Of a DNA stretch of 64,000 nucleotides, positions 36,301 through 51,700 are shown one piece after another (position 1 is the first letter of the stretch; every line of letters starts with the position of its first letter). Origin of the DNA: Siphonodentalium dalli (taxonomy: Eukaryota > Mollusca > Scaphopoda > Gadilida > Siphonodentaliidae); assembly GCA_032622095.1 (NCBI GenBank), contig CP136061.1:56660301-56724300 (forward strand), in the 5' to 3' direction. Position numbers and translations under genes: made by a program. The notes below the pieces were generated by a model. The model saw nothing but the letters and a program-made list of their open reading frames with translations. It did no database searches and was not told the origin of the DNA.

Positions 36301-36879
36301 TAACGCACACGATAGAAAGGCGTATGTATAAGTTTTGAAAACTAGTGACGTATATCTACCATACGCTTTACGGAATTTATCTAAATTTTGAACAGTACAA
36401 TGTTTAATTAGATTTGAAATAGACCCCCCCCCCCCTCAAAATTTCATCATTCGACTATGATTTGGTTCAATGATAGGCGGATGTCCCTTTAAATTTCAGT
36501 ATTTTTTTTTAGTTTGAGTCGAATTCCTATTAATGAAACTTCCATCACCTCGATTGTGCTATTTTAAACATTAAAGGTCCACAAAATTGATGATTTTCAG
36601 AAAATTATGCCTCCGGAAAAAGTTGAAGTTCCGGCGACAGAGGGTTAATAAATGTCTCGCATAATCTGAAAATGGGTCGGTAAGGCGTAAAAATGCAATA
36701 GCTCAACAAAACAAGGCAGACTTTGTTTATCAGTGTTTCTAAATTCGCTGCCCTGGACGATATTTGAAAAATGTGATTTTTCTGCATATAATTGTAAAGC
36801 AAATCGACATTTGATCGTGTAAACCGCGCCAATTTTACAAAAAAAGCTATACAGTGATACGATAGAAATATAGGAGTCA

Positions 36880-39800
36880 TTGAACATCCTATTATCTCCC
36901 AGTTGTACTTTGACCCACATACCCCGTTTCAAAATTAACCATTTTTTTGGGGTAAGAAATAACACCAATAATCGATTCCTGAGAACTCTGGAACCACAGT
37001 TTAGTAGAAAAGATACTAATGTCTCATGTCATGCTTGCCATAGACATATATACTGCACAGTGTCGCATGTCCCATGTCCATCCACTCACTAATGGGAATA
37101 TTATGACCACAAATCTGACCACACCCAAATTTCAGGGTTTTTCATCATAATTTAATTTGTAAAAACCGACTCGCGTGCATAACGCACACGATAGAAAGGC
37201 GTATGTATAAGTTTTGAAAACTAGTGACGTATATCTACCATACGCTTTACGGAATTTATCTAATTTTGAATAGTACAATGTTTAATTATATTTGAAATAG
37301 ACCCCCCCCCCCTCAAAATTTCATCATCCGACTATGATTTGGTTCAATGATAGGCGGATGTCCCTTTAAATTTCAGTATTTTTTAGGAGTTTGAGTCGAA
37401 TTCCTATTAAAGAAACTTCCATCACCTCGATTGTGCTATTTTAAACATTAGAGGTCCACCCATATGCACAAAATTGATGATTTTCAGAAAATTATGCCTC
37501 CGGAAAAAGTTGAAGTTCCGGCGACAGAGGGTTAATAAATGTCTCGCATAATCTGAAAATGGGTCGGTAAGGCGTGAAAATGCAATAGCTCAACAAAACA
37601 AGGCAGACTTTGTTTATCAGTGTTTCTAAATTCGCTGCCCTGGACGATATTTGAAAAATGTGATTTTTCTGCATATAATTGTAAAGAAAATCGACATTTG
37701 GTCGTGTAAACCACGCCAATTTTACAAAAAAAGCTTTACAGTGATACGATAGAAATATAGGAGTCATTGAACATCCTATTATCTCCCAGTTGTACTTTGA
37801 CCCACATACCCAGTTTCAAAATTAACCATTTTTTTTGGGGTAAGAAATAACACCAATAATCGATTCCTGATAACTCTGGAAGCACAGTTTAGTTGAAAAG
37901 ATACTAATGTCTCATGTCATGCTTGCCATAGACATATATACTGCACAGTGTCGCATGTCCCATGTCCATCCACTCACTAATGGGAATATTATGACCACAA
38001 ATCTGACCACACCCAAATTTCAGGGTTTTTCATCATAATTTAATTTGTAAAAACCGACTCGCGTGCATAACGCACACGATAGAAAGGCGTATGTATAAGT
38101 TTTGAAAACTAGTGACGTATATCTACCATACGCTTTACGGAATTAATCTAAATTTTGAACAGTACAATGTTTAATTAGATTTGAAATAGACCCCCCCCCC
38201 CCTCAAAATTTCATCATTCGACTATGATTTGGTTCAATGATAGGCGGATGTCCCTTTAAATTTCAGTATTCTTTTTGAGTTTGAGTCGAATTCCTATTAA
38301 AGAAACTTCCATCACCTCGATTGTGCTATTTTAAACATTAAAGGTCCACCCATATGCACAAAATTGATGATTTTCAGAAAATTATGCCTCCGGAAAAAGT
38401 TGAAGTTCCGGCGACAGAGGGTTAATAAATGTCTCGCATAATCTGAAAATGGGTCGGTAAGGCGTAAAAATGCAATAGCTCAACAAAACAAGGCAGACTT
38501 TGTTTATCAGTGTTTCTAAATTCGCTGCCCTGGACGATATTTGAAAAATGTGATTTTTCTGCATATAATTGTAAAGAAAATCGACATTTGATCGTGTAAA
38601 CCGCGCCAATTTTACAAAAAAAGATTTATATTGATAGGATAGAAATATAGGCGTCATTGAACATCCTATTATCTCCCAGTTGTACTTTGACCCACATACC
38701 CCGTTTCAAAATTAACCATTTTTTTGGGGTAAGAAATAACACCAATAATCGATTCCTGAGAACTCTGGAAGCACAGTTTAGTAGAAAAGATACTAATGTC
38801 TCATGTCATGCTTGCCATAGACATATATACTGCACAGTGTCGCATGTCCCATGTCCATCCACTCACTAATGGGAATATTATGACCACAAATCTGACCACA
38901 CCCAAATTTCAGGGTTTTTCATCATAATTTAATTTGTAAAAACCGACTCGGGTGCATAACGCACACGATAGAAAGGCGTATGTATAAGTTTTGAAAACTA
39001 GTGACGTATATCTACCATACGCTTTACGGAATTTATCTAATTTTGAATAGTACAATGTTTAATTATATTTGAAATAGACCCCCCCCCCCCTCAAAATTTC
39101 ATCATCCGACTATGATTTGGTTCAATGATAGGCGGATGTCCCTTTAAATTTCAGTATTTTTTAGGAGTTTGAGTCGAATTCCTATTAAAGAAACTTCCAT
39201 CACCTCGATTGTGCTATTTTAAACATTAGAGGTCCACCCATATGCACAAAATTGATGATTTTCAGAAAATTATGCCTCCGGAAAAAGTTGAAGTTCCGGC
39301 GACAGAGGGTTAATAAATGTCTCGCATAATCTGAAAATGGGTCGGTAAGGCGTGAAAATGCAATAGCTCAACAAAACAAGGCAGACTTTGTTTATCAGTG
39401 TTTCTAAATTCGCTGCCCTGGACGATATTTGAAAAATGTGATTTTCTGCATATAATTGTAAAGAAAATCGACATTTGGTCGTGTAAACCACGCCAATTTT
39501 ACAAAAAAAGCTTTACAGTGATACGATAGAAATTTAGGAGTCATTGAACATCCTATTATCTCCCAGTTGTACTTTGACCCACATACCCCGTTTCAAAATT
39601 AACCATTTTTTTGGGGTAAGAAATAACACCAATAATCGATTCCTGAGAACTCTGGAACCACAGTTTAGTAGAAAAGATACTAATGTCTCATGTCATGCTT
39701 GCCATAGACATATATACTGCACAGTGTCGCATGTCCCATGTCCATCCACTCACTAATGGGAATATTATGACCACAAATCTGACCACACCCAAATTTCAGG

Positions 39801-41323
39801 GTTTTTCATCATAATTTAATTTGTAAAAACCGACTCGCGTGCATAACGCACACGATAGAAAGGCGTATGTATAAGTTTTGAAAACTAGTGACGTATATCT
39901 ACCATACACTTTACGGAATTTATCTAAATTTTGAACAGTACAATGTTTAATTAGATTTGAAATAGACCCCCCCCCCCCCTCAAAATTTCATCATTCGACA
40001 ATGATTTGGTTCAATGATAGGCGGATGTCCCTTTAAATTTCAGTATTTTTTTGGAGTTTGAGTCGAATTCCTATTAAAGAAACTTCCATCACCTCGATTG
40101 TGCTATTTTAAACATTAAAGGTCCACCCATATGCACAAAATTGATGATTTTCAGAAAATTATGCCTCCGGAAAAAGTTGAAGTTCCGGCGACAGAGGGTT
40201 AATAAATGTCTCGCATAATCTGAAAATGGGTCGGTAAATCGTAAAAATGCAATAGCTCAACAAAACAAGGCAGACTTTGTTTATCAGTGTTTCTAAATTC
40301 GCTGTCCTGAACGATATTTGAAAAATGTGATTTTTCTGCATATAATTGTAAAGAAAATCGACATTTGATCGTGTAAACCGCGCCAATTTTACAAAAAAGA
40401 TTTACAGTGATAGGATAGAAATATAGGCGTCATTGAACATCCTATTATCTCCCAGTTGTACTTTGACCCACATACCCCGTTTCAAAATTAACCATTTTTT
40501 TGGGGTAAGAAATAACACCAATAATCGATTCCTGATAACTCTGGAAGCACAGTTTAGTAGAAAAGATACTAATGTCTCATGTCATGCTTGCCATAGACAT
40601 ATATACTGCACAGTGTCGCATGTCCCATGTCCATCCACTCACTAATGGGAATATTATGACCACAAATCTGACCACACCCAAATTTCAGGGTTTTTCATCA
40701 TAATTTAATTTGTAAAAACCGACTCGCGTGCATAACGCACACGATAGAAAGGCGTATGTATAAGTTTTGAAAACTAGTGACGTATATCTACCATACGCTT
40801 TACGGAATTTATCTAAATTTTGAACAGTACAATGTTTAATTAGATTTGAAATAGACCCCCCCCCCCCCCTCAAAATTTCATCATTCGACTATGATTTGGT
40901 TCAATGATAGGCGGATGTCCCTTTAAATTTCAGTATTTTTTTTTAGTTTGAGTCGAATTCCTATTAATGAAACTTCCATCACCTCGATTGTGCTATTTTA
41001 AACATTAAAGGTCCACCCATATGCACAAAATTGATGATTTTCAGAAAATTATGCCTCCGGAAAAAGTTGAAGTTCCGGCGACAGAGGGTTAATAAATGTC
41101 TCGCATAATCTGAAAATGGGTCGGTAAGGCGTAAAAATGCAATAGCTCAACAAAACAAGGCAGACTTTGTTTATCAGTGTTTCTAAATTCGCTGCCCTGG
41201 ACGATATTTGAAAAATGTGATTTTTCTGCATATAATTGTAAAGCAAATCGACATTTGATCGTGTAAACCGCGCCAATTTTACAAAAAAAGCTATACAGTG
41301 ATACGATAGAAATATAGGAGTCA
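36880..41323 (+). repeat. Higher-order repeat, five-monomer copy 1 (4444 bp)
   Basis: Monomer variants follow in the order A, C, D, C', B'. A has AAAGCAAATCG and AAGCTATACAG. C has TTTGGTCGTG and AACCACGCC. D has GATTTATATTGATAGG. C' has the C markers plus a one-T loss in GATTTTCTGC and AAATTTAGG. B' has CGGTAAATCG and GTCCTGAACG. The same order, with the same rare marks (AATTAATCTAAA, CTCGGGTGC, CATACACTTT, CGACAATG), recurs in the next 4451 bp. Confidence 0.9.
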
Positions 41324-44300
41324 TTGAACATCCTATTATCTCCCAGTTGTACTTTGACCCACATACCCCGTTTCAAAATTAACCATTTTTTTGGGGTAAG
41401 AAATAACACCAATAATCGATTCCTGAGAACTCTGGAACCACAGTTTAGTAGAAAAGATACTAATGTCTCATGTCATGCTTGCCATAGACATATATACTGC
41501 ACAGTGTCGCATGTCCCATGTCCATCCACTCACTAATGGGAATATTATGACCACAAATCTGACCACACCCCAAATTTCAGGGTTTTTCATCATAATTTAA
41601 TTTGTAAAAACCGACTCGCGTGCATAACGCACACGATAGAAAGGCGTATGTATAAGTTTTGAAAACTAGTGACGTATATCTACCATACGCTTTACGGAAT
41701 TTATCTAATTTTGAATAGTACAATGTTTAATTATATTTGAAATAGACCCCCCCCCCCCCCTCAAAATTTCATCATCCGACTATGATTTGGTTCAATGATA
41801 GGCGGATGTCCCTTTAAATTTCAGTATTTTTTAGGAGTTTGAGTCGAATTCCTATTAAAGAAACTTCCATCACCTCGATTGTGCTATTTTAAACATTAGA
41901 GGTCCACCCATATGCACAAAATTGATGATTTTCAGAAAATTATGCCTCCGGAAAAAGTTGAAGTTCCGGCGACAGAGGGTTAATAAATGTCTCGCATAAT
42001 CTGAAAATGGGTCGGTAAGGCGTGAAAATGCAATAGCTCAACAAAACAAGGCAGACTTTGTTTATCAGTGTTTCTAAATTCGCTGCCCTGGACGATATTT
42101 GAAAAATGTGATTTTTCTGCATATAATTGTAAAGAAAATCGACATTTGGTCGTGTAAACCACGCCAATTTTACAAAAAAAGCTTTACAGTGATACGATAG
42201 AAATATAGGAGTCATTGAACATCCTATTATCTCCCAGTTGTACTTTGACCCACATACCCAGTTTCAAAATTAACCATTTTTTTTGGGGTAAGAAATAACA
42301 CCAATAATCGATTCCTGATAACTCTGGAAGCACAGTTTAGTTGAAAAGATACTAATGTCTCATGTCATGCTTGCCATAGACATATATACTGCACAGTGTC
42401 GCATGTCCCATGTCCATCCACTCACTAATGGGAATATTATGACCACAAATCTGACCACACCCAAATTTCAGGGTTTTTCATCATAATTTAATTTGTAAAA
42501 ACCGACTCGCGTGCATAACGCACACGATAGAAAGGCGTATGTATAAGTTTTGAAAACTAGTGACGTATATCTACCATACGCTTTACGGAATTAATCTAAA
42601 TTTTGAACAGTACAATGTTTAATTAGATTTGAAATAGACCCCCCCCCCCCTCAAAATTTCATCATTCGACTATGATTTGGTTCAATGATAGGCGGATGTC
42701 CCTTTAAATTTCAGTATTCTTTTTGAGTTTGAGTCGAATTCCTATTAAAGAAACTTCCATCACCTCGATTGTGCTATTTTAAACATTAAAGGTCCACCCA
42801 TATGCACAAAATTGATGATTTTCAGAAAATTATGCCTCCGGAAAAAGTTGAAGTTCCGGCGACAGAGGGTTAATAAATGTCTCGCATAATCTGAAAATGG
42901 GTCGGTAAGGCGTAAAAATGCAATAGCTCAACAAAACAAGGCAGACTTTGTTTATCAGTGTTTCTAAATTCGCTGCCCTGGACGATATTTGAAAAATGTG
43001 ATTTTTCTGCATATAATTGTAAAGAAAATCGACATTTGATCGTGTAAACCGCGCCAATTTTACAAAAAAAGATTTATATTGATAGGATAGAAATATAGGC
43101 GTCATTGAACATCCTATTATCTCCCAGTTGTACTTTGACCCACATACCCCGTTTCAAAATTAACCATTTTTTTGGGGTAAGAAATAACACCAATAATCGA
43201 TTCCTGAGAACTCTGGAAGCACAGTTTAGTAGAAAAGATACTAATGTCTCATGTCATGCTTGCCATAGACATATATACTGCACAGTGTCGCATGTCCCAT
43301 GTCCATCCACTCACTAATGGGAATATTATGACCACAAATCTGACCACACCCAAATTTCAGGGTTTTTCATCATAATTTAATTTGTAAAAACCGACTCGGG
43401 TGCATAACGCACACGATAGAAAGGCGTATGTATAAGTTTTGAAAACTAGTGACGTATATCTACCATACGCTTTACGGAATTTATCTAATTTTGAATAGTA
43501 CAATGTTTAATTATATTTGAAATAGACCCCCCCCCCCCTCAAAATTTCATCATCCGACTATGATTTGGTTCAATGATAGGCGGATGTCCCTTTAAATTTC
43601 AGTATTTTTTAGGAGTTTGAGTCGAATTCCTATTAAAGAAACTTCCATCACCTCGATTGTGCTATTTTAAACATTAGAGGTCCACCCATATGCACAAAAT
43701 TGATGATTTTCAGAAAATTATGCCTCCGGAAAAAGTTGAAGTTCCGGCGACAGAGGGTTAATAAATGTCTCGCATAATCTGAAAATGGGTCGGTAAGGCG
43801 TGAAAATGCAATAGCTCAACAAAACAAGGCAGACTTTGTTTATCAGTGTTTCTAAATTCGCTGCCCTGGACGATATTTGAAAAATGTGATTTTCTGCATA
43901 TAATTGTAAAGAAAATCGACATTTGGTCGTGTAAACCACGCCAATTTTACAAAAAAAGCTTTACAGTGATACGATAGAAATTTAGGAGTCATTGAACATC
44001 CTATTATCTCCCAGTTGTACTTTGACCCACATACCCCGTTTCAAAATTAACCATTTTTTTGGGGTAAGAAATAACACCAATAATCGATTCCTGAGAACTC
44101 TGGAACCACAGTTTAGTAGAAAAGATACTAATGTCTCATGTCATGCTTGCCATAGACATATATACTGCACAGTGTCGCATGTCCCATGTCCATCCACTCA
44201 CTAATGGGAATATTATGACCACAAATCTGACCACACCCAAATTTCAGGGTTTTTCATCATAATTTAATTTGTAAAAACCGACTCGCGTGCATAACGCACA

Positions 44301-45774
44301 CGATAGAAAGGCGTATGTATAAGTTTTGAAAACTAGTGACGTATATCTACCATACACTTTACGGAATTTATCTAAATTTTGAACAGTACAATGTTTAATT
44401 AGATTTGAAATAGACCCCCCCCCCCCCCTCAAAATTTCATCATTCGACAATGATTTGGTTCAATGATAGGCGGATGTCCCTTTAAATTTCAGTATTTTTT
44501 TGGAGTTTGAGTCGAATTCCTATTAAAGAAACTTCCATCACCTCGATTGTGCTATTTTAAACATTAAAGGTCCACCCATATGCACAAAATTGATGATTTT
44601 CAGAAAATTATGCCTCCGGAAAAAGTTGAAGTTCCGGCGACAGAGGGTTAATAAATGTCTCGCATAATCTGAAAATGGGTCGGTAAATCGTAAAAATGCA
44701 ATAGCTCAACAAAACAAGGCAGACTTTGTTTATCAGTGTTTCTAAATTCGCTGTCCTGAACGATATTTGAAAAATGTGATTTTTCTGCATATAATTGTAA
44801 AGAAAATCGACATTTGATCGTGTAAACCGCGCCAATTTTACAAAAAAGATTTACAGTGATAGGATAGAAATATAGGCGTCATTGAACATCCTATTATCTC
44901 CCAGTTGTACTTTGACCCACATACCCCGTTTCAAAATTAACCATTTTTTTGGGGTAAGAAATAACACCAATAATCGATTCCTGATAACTCTGGAAGCACA
45001 GTTTAGTAGAAAAGATACTAATGTCTCATGTCATGCTTGCCATAGACATATATACTGCACAGTGTCGCATGTCCCATGTCCATCCACTCACTAATGGGAA
45101 TATTATGACCACAAATCTGACCACACCCAAATTTCAGGGTTTTTCATCATAATTTAATTTGTAAAAACCGACTCGCGTGCATAACGCACACGATAGAAAG
45201 GCGTATGTATAAGTTTTGAAAACTAGTGACGTATATCTACCATACGCTTTACGGAATTTATCTAAATTTTGAACAGTACAATGTTTAATTAGATTTGAAA
45301 TAGACCCCCCCCCCCCCCCCTCAAAATTTCATCATTCGACTATGATTTGGTTCAATGATAGGCGGATGTCCCTTTAAATTTCAGTATTTTTTTTTAGTTT
45401 GAGTCGAATTCCTATTAATGAAACTTCCATCACCTCGATTGTGCTATTTTAAACATTAAAGGTCCACCCATATGCACAAAATTGATGATTTTCAGAAAAT
45501 TATGCCTCCGGAAAAAGTTGAAGTTCCGGCGACAGAGGGTTAATAAATGTCTCGCATAATCTGAAAATGGGTCGGTAAGGCGTAAAAATGCAATAGCTCA
45601 ACAAAACAAGGCAGACTTTGTTTATCAGTGTTTCTAAATTCGCTGCCCTGGACGATATTTGAAAAATGTGATTTTTCTGCATATAATTGTAAAGCAAATC
45701 GACATTTGATCGTGTAAACCGCGCCAATTTTACAAAAAAAGCTATACAGTGATACGATAGAAATATAGGAGTCA
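41324..45774 (+). repeat. Higher-order repeat, five-monomer copy 2 (4451 bp)
   Basis: This is a near-identical repeat of 36880-41323. The differences I saw are mainly poly-C length and an extra C in ACCACACCCC near 41570. After it the order becomes A, C, D, then A, C, D, D, A, C(deleted), A, C, D, so the five-unit register breaks down to the right. Confidence 0.9.
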
Positions 45775-48700
45775 TTGAACATCCTATTATCTCCCAGTTG
45801 TACTTTGACCCACATACCCCGTTTCAAAATTAACCATTTTTTTGGGGTAAGAAATAACACCAATAATCGATTCCTGAGAACTCTGGAACCACAGTTTAGT
45901 AGAAAAGATACTAATGTCTCATGTCATGCTTGCCATAGACATATATACTGCACAGTGTCGCATGTCCCATGTCCATCCACTCACTAATGGGAATATTATG
46001 ACCACAAATCTGACCACACCCAAATTTCAGGGTTTTTCATCATAATTTAATTTGTAAAAACCGACTCGCGTGCATAACGCACACGATAGAAAGGCGTATG
46101 TATAAGTTTTGAAAACTAGTGACGTATATCTACCATACGCTTTACGGAATTTATCTAATTTTGAATAGTACAATGTTTAATTATATTTGAAATAGACCCC
46201 CCCCCCCCTCAAAATTTCATCATCCGACTATGATTTGGTTCAATGATAGGCGGATGTCCCTTTAAATTTCAGTATTTTTTAGGAGTTTGAGTCGAATTCC
46301 TATTAAAGAAACTTCCATCACCTCGATTGTGCTATTTTAAACATTAGAGGTCCACCCATATGCACAAAATTGATGATTTTCAGAAAATTATGCCTCCGGA
46401 AAAAGTTGAAGTTCCGGCGACAGAGGGTTAATAAATGTCTCGCATAATCTGAAAATGGGTCGGTAAGGCGTGAAAATGCAATAGCTCAACAGAACAAGGC
46501 AGACTTTGTTTATCAGTGTTTCTAAATTCGCTGCCCTGGACGATATTTGAAAAATGTGATTTTTCTGCATATAATTGTAAAGAAAATCGACATTTGGTCG
46601 TGTAAACCACGCCAATTTTACAAAAAAAGCTTTACAGTGATACGATAGAAATATAGGAGTCATTGAACATCCTATTATCTCCCAGTTGTACTTTGACCCA
46701 CATACCCAGTTTCAAAATTAACCATTTTTTTTGGGGTAAGAAATAACACCAATAATCGATTCCTGATAACTCTGGAAGCACAGTTTAGTTGAAAAGATAC
46801 TAATGTCTCATGTCATGCTTGCCATAGACATATATACTGCACAGTGTCGCATGTCCCATGTCCATCCACTCACTAATGGGAATATTATGACCACAAATCT
46901 GACCACACCCAAATTTCAGGGTTTTTCATCATAATTTAATTTGTAAAAACCGACTCGCGTGCATAACGCACACGATAGAAAGGCGTATGTATAAGTTTTG
47001 AAAACTAGTGACGTATATCTACCATACGCTTTACGGAATTTATCTAAATTTTGAACAGTACAATGTTTAATTAGATTTGAAATAGACCCCCCCCCCCCCC
47101 CCCCCTCAAAATTTCATCATTCGACTATGATTTGGTTCAATGATAGGCGGATGTCCCTTTAAATTTCAGTATTCTTTTTGAGTTTGAGTCGAATTCCTAT
47201 TAAAGAAACTTCCATCACCTCGATTGTGCTATTTTAAACATTAAAGGTCCACCCATATGCACAAAATTGATGATTTTCAGAAAATTATGCCTCCGGAAAA
47301 AGTTGAAGTTCCGGCGACAGAGGGTTAATAAATGTCTCGCATAATCTGAAAATGGGTCGGTAAGGCGTAAAAATGCAATAGCTCAACAAAACAAGGCAGA
47401 CTTTGTTTATCAGTGTTTCTAAATTCGCTGCCCTGGACGATATTTGAAAAATGTGATTTTTCTGCATATAATTGTAAAGAAAATCGACATTTGATCGTGT
47501 AAACCGCGCCAATTTTACAAAAAAAGATTTATATTGATAGGATAGAAATATAGGCGTCATTGAACATCCTATTATCTCCCAGTTGTACTTTGACCCACAT
47601 ACCCCGTTTCAAAATTAACCATTTTTTTGGGGTAAGAAATAACACCAATAATCGATTCCTGAGAACTCTGGAAGCACAGTTTAGTAGAAAAGATACTAAT
47701 GTCTCATGTCATGCTTGCCATAGACATATATACTGCACAGTGTCGCGTGTCCCATGTCCATCCACTCACTAATGGGAATATTATGACCACAAATCTGACC
47801 CACACCCAAATTTCAGGGTTTTTCATCATAATTTAATTTGTAAAAACCGACTCGCGTGCATAACGCACACGATAGAAAGGCGTATGTATAAGTTTTGAAA
47901 ACTAGTGACGTATATCTACCATACGCTTTACGGAATTTATCTAAATTTTGAACAGTACAATGTTTAATTAGATTTGAAATAGACCCCCCCCCTCAAAATT
48001 TCATCATTCGACTATGATTTGGTTCAATGATAGGCGGATGTCCCTTTAAATTTCAGTATTTTTTTTGAGTTTGAGTCGAATTCCTATTAATGAAACTTCC
48101 ATCACCTCGATTGTGCTATTTTAAACATTAAAGGTCCACCCATATGCACAAAATTGATGATTTTCAGAAAATTATGCCTCCGGAAAAAGTTGAAGTTCCG
48201 GCGACAGAGGGTTAATAAATGTCTCGCATAATCTGAAAATGGGTCGGTAAGGCGTAAAAATGCAATAGCTCAACAAAACAAGGCAGACTTTGTTTATCAG
48301 TGTTTCTAAATTCGCTGCCCTGGACGATATTTGAAAAATGTGATTTTTCTGCATATAATTGTAAAGCAAATCGACATTTGATCGTGTAAACCGCGCCAAT
48401 TTTACAAAAAAAGCTATACAGTGATACGATAGAAATATAGGAGTCATTGAACATCCTATTATCTCCCAGTTGTACTTTGACCCACATACCCCGTTTCAAA
48501 ATTAACCATTTTTTTGGGGTAAGAAATAACACCAATAATCGATTCCTGAGAACTCTGGAACCACAGTTTAGTAGAAAAGATACTAATGTCTCATGTCATG
48601 CTTGCCATAGACATATATACTGCACAGTGTCGCATGTCCCATGTCCATCCACTCACTAATGGGAATATTATGACCACAAATCTGACCACACCCAAATTTC

Positions 48701-51700
48701 AGGGTTTTTCATCATAATTTAATTTGTAAAAACCGACTCGCGTGCATAACGCACACGATAGAAAGGCGTATGTATAAGTTTTGAAAACTAGTGACGTATA
48801 TCTACCATACGCTTTACGGAATTTATCTAATTTTGAATAGTACAATGTTTAATTATATTTGAAATAGACCCCCCCCCCTCAAAATTTCATCATCCGACTA
48901 TGATTTGGTTCAATGATAGGCGGATGTCCCTTTAAATTTCAGTATTTTTTAGGAGTTTGAGTCGAATTCCTATTAAAGAAACTTCCATCACCTCGATTGT
49001 GCTATTTTAAACATTAGAGGTCCACCCATATGCACAAAATTGATGATTTTCAGAAAATTATGCCTCCGGAAAAAGTTGAAGTTCCGGCGACAGAGGGTTA
49101 ATAAATGTCTCGCATAATCTGAAAATGGGTCGGTAAGGCGTGAAAATGCAATAGCTCAACAAAACAAGGCAGACTTTGTTTATCAGTGTTTCTAAATTCG
49201 CTGCCCTGGACGATATTTAAAAAATGTGATTTTTCTGCATATAATTGTAAAGAAAATCGACATTTGGTCGTGTAAACCACGCCAATTTTACAAAAAAAGC
49301 TTTACAGTGATACGATAGAAATATGGGAGTCATTGAACATCCTATTATCTCCCAGTTGTACTTTGACCCACATACCCAGTTTCAAAATTAACCATTTTTT
49401 TTGGGGTAAGAAATAACACCAATAATCGATTCCTGATAACTCTGGAAGCACAGTTTAGTTGAAAAGATACTAATGTCTCATGTCATGCTTGCCATAGACA
49501 TATATACTGCACAGTGTCGCATGTCCCATGTCCATCCACTCACTAATGGGAATATTATGACCACAAATCTGACCACACCCAAATTTCAGGGTTTTTCATC
49601 ATAATTTAATTTGTAAAAACCGACTCGCGTGCATAACGCACACGATAGAAAGGCTTATGTATAAGTTTTGAAAACTAGTGACGTATATCTACCATACGCT
49701 TTACGGAATTTATCTAAATTTTGAACAGTACAATGTTTAATTAGATTTGAAATAGACCCCCCCCCCCTCAAAATTTCATCATTCGACTATGATTTGGTTC
49801 AATGATAGGCGGATGTCCCTTTAAATTTCAGTATTCTTTTTGAGTTTGAGTCGAATTCCTATTAAAGAAACTTCCATCACCTCGATTGTGCTATTTTAAA
49901 CATTAAAGGTCCACCCATATGCACAAAATTGATGATTTTCAGAAAATTATGCCTCCGGAAAAAGTTGAAGTTCCGGCGACAGAGGGTTAATAAATGTCTC
50001 GCATAATCTGAAAATGGGTCGGTAAGGCGTAAAAATGCAATAGCTCAACAAAACAAGGCAGACTTTGTTTATCAGTGTTTCTAAATTCGCTGCCCTGGAC
50101 GATATTTGAAAAATGTGATTTTTCTGCATATAATTGTAAAGAAAATCGACATTTGATCGTGTAAACCGCGCCAATTTTACAAAAAAAGATTTATATTGAT
50201 AGGATAGAAATATAGGCGTCATAGAACATCCTATTATCTCCCAGTTGTACTTTGACCCACATACCCCGTTTCAAAATTAACCATTTTTTTTGGGGTAAGA
50301 AATAACACCAATAATCGATTCCTGAGAACTCTGGAAGCACAGTTTAGTAGAAAAGATACTAATGTCTCATGTCATGCTTGCCATAGACATATATACTGCA
50401 CAGTGTCGCATGTCCCATGTCCATCCACTCACTAATGGGAATATTATGACCACAAATCTGACCACACCCAAATTTCAGGGTTTTTCATCATAATTTAATT
50501 TGTAAAAACCGACTCGCGTGCATAACGCACACGATAGAAAGGCGTATGTATAAGTTTTGAAAACTAGTGACGTATATCTACCATACGCTTTACGGAATTT
50601 ATCTAAATTTTGAACAGTACAATGTTTAATTAGATTTGAAATAGACCCCCCCCCCCCCCCCTCAAAATTTCATCATTCGACTATGATTTGGTTCAATGAT
50701 AGGCGGATGTCCCTTTAAATTTCAGTATTTTTTTTGAGTTTGAGTCGAATTCCTATTAATGAAACTTCCATCACCTCGATTGTGCTATTTTAAACATTAA
50801 AGGTCCACCCATATGCACAAAATTGATGATTTTCAGAAAATTATGCCTCCGGAAAAAGTTGAAGTTCCGGCGACAGAGGGTTAATAAATGTCTCGCATAA
50901 TCTGAAAATGGGTCGGTAAGGCGTAAAAATGCAATAGCTCAACAAAACAAGGCAGACTTTGTTTATCAGTGTTTCTAAATTCGCTGCCCTGGACGATATT
51001 TGAAAAATGTGATTTTTCTGCATATAATTGTAAAGAAAATCGACATTTGATCGTGTAAACCGCGCCAATTTAAAAAAAAACATTTATATTGATAGGATAG
51101 AAATATAGGCGTCATTGAACATCCTATTATCTCCCAGTTGTACTTTGACCCACATACCCCGTTTCAAAATTAACCATTTTTTTGGGGTAAGAAATAACAC
51201 CAATAATCGATTCCTGAGAACTCTGGAAGCACAGTTTAGTAGAAAAGATACTAATGTATCATGTCATGCTTGCCATAGACATATATACTGCACAGTGTCG
51301 CATGTCCCGTGTCCATCCACTCACTAATGGGAATATTATGACCACAAATCTGACCACACCCAAATTTCAGGGTTTTTCATCATAATTTAATTTGTAAAAA
51401 CCGACTCGCGTGCATAACGCACACGATAGAAAGGCGTATGTATAAGTTTTGAAAACTAGTGACGTATATCTACCATACGCTTTACGGAATTTATCTAAAT
51501 TTTGAACAGTACAATGTTTAATTAGATTTGAAATAGACCCCCCCCCCCTCAAAATTTCATCATTCGACTATGATTTGGTTCAATGATAGGCGGATGTCCC
51601 TTTAAATTTCAGTATTTTTTTTGAGTTTGAGTCGAATTCCTATTAATGAAACTTCCATCACCTCGATTGTGCTATTTTAAACATTAAAGGTCCACCCATA

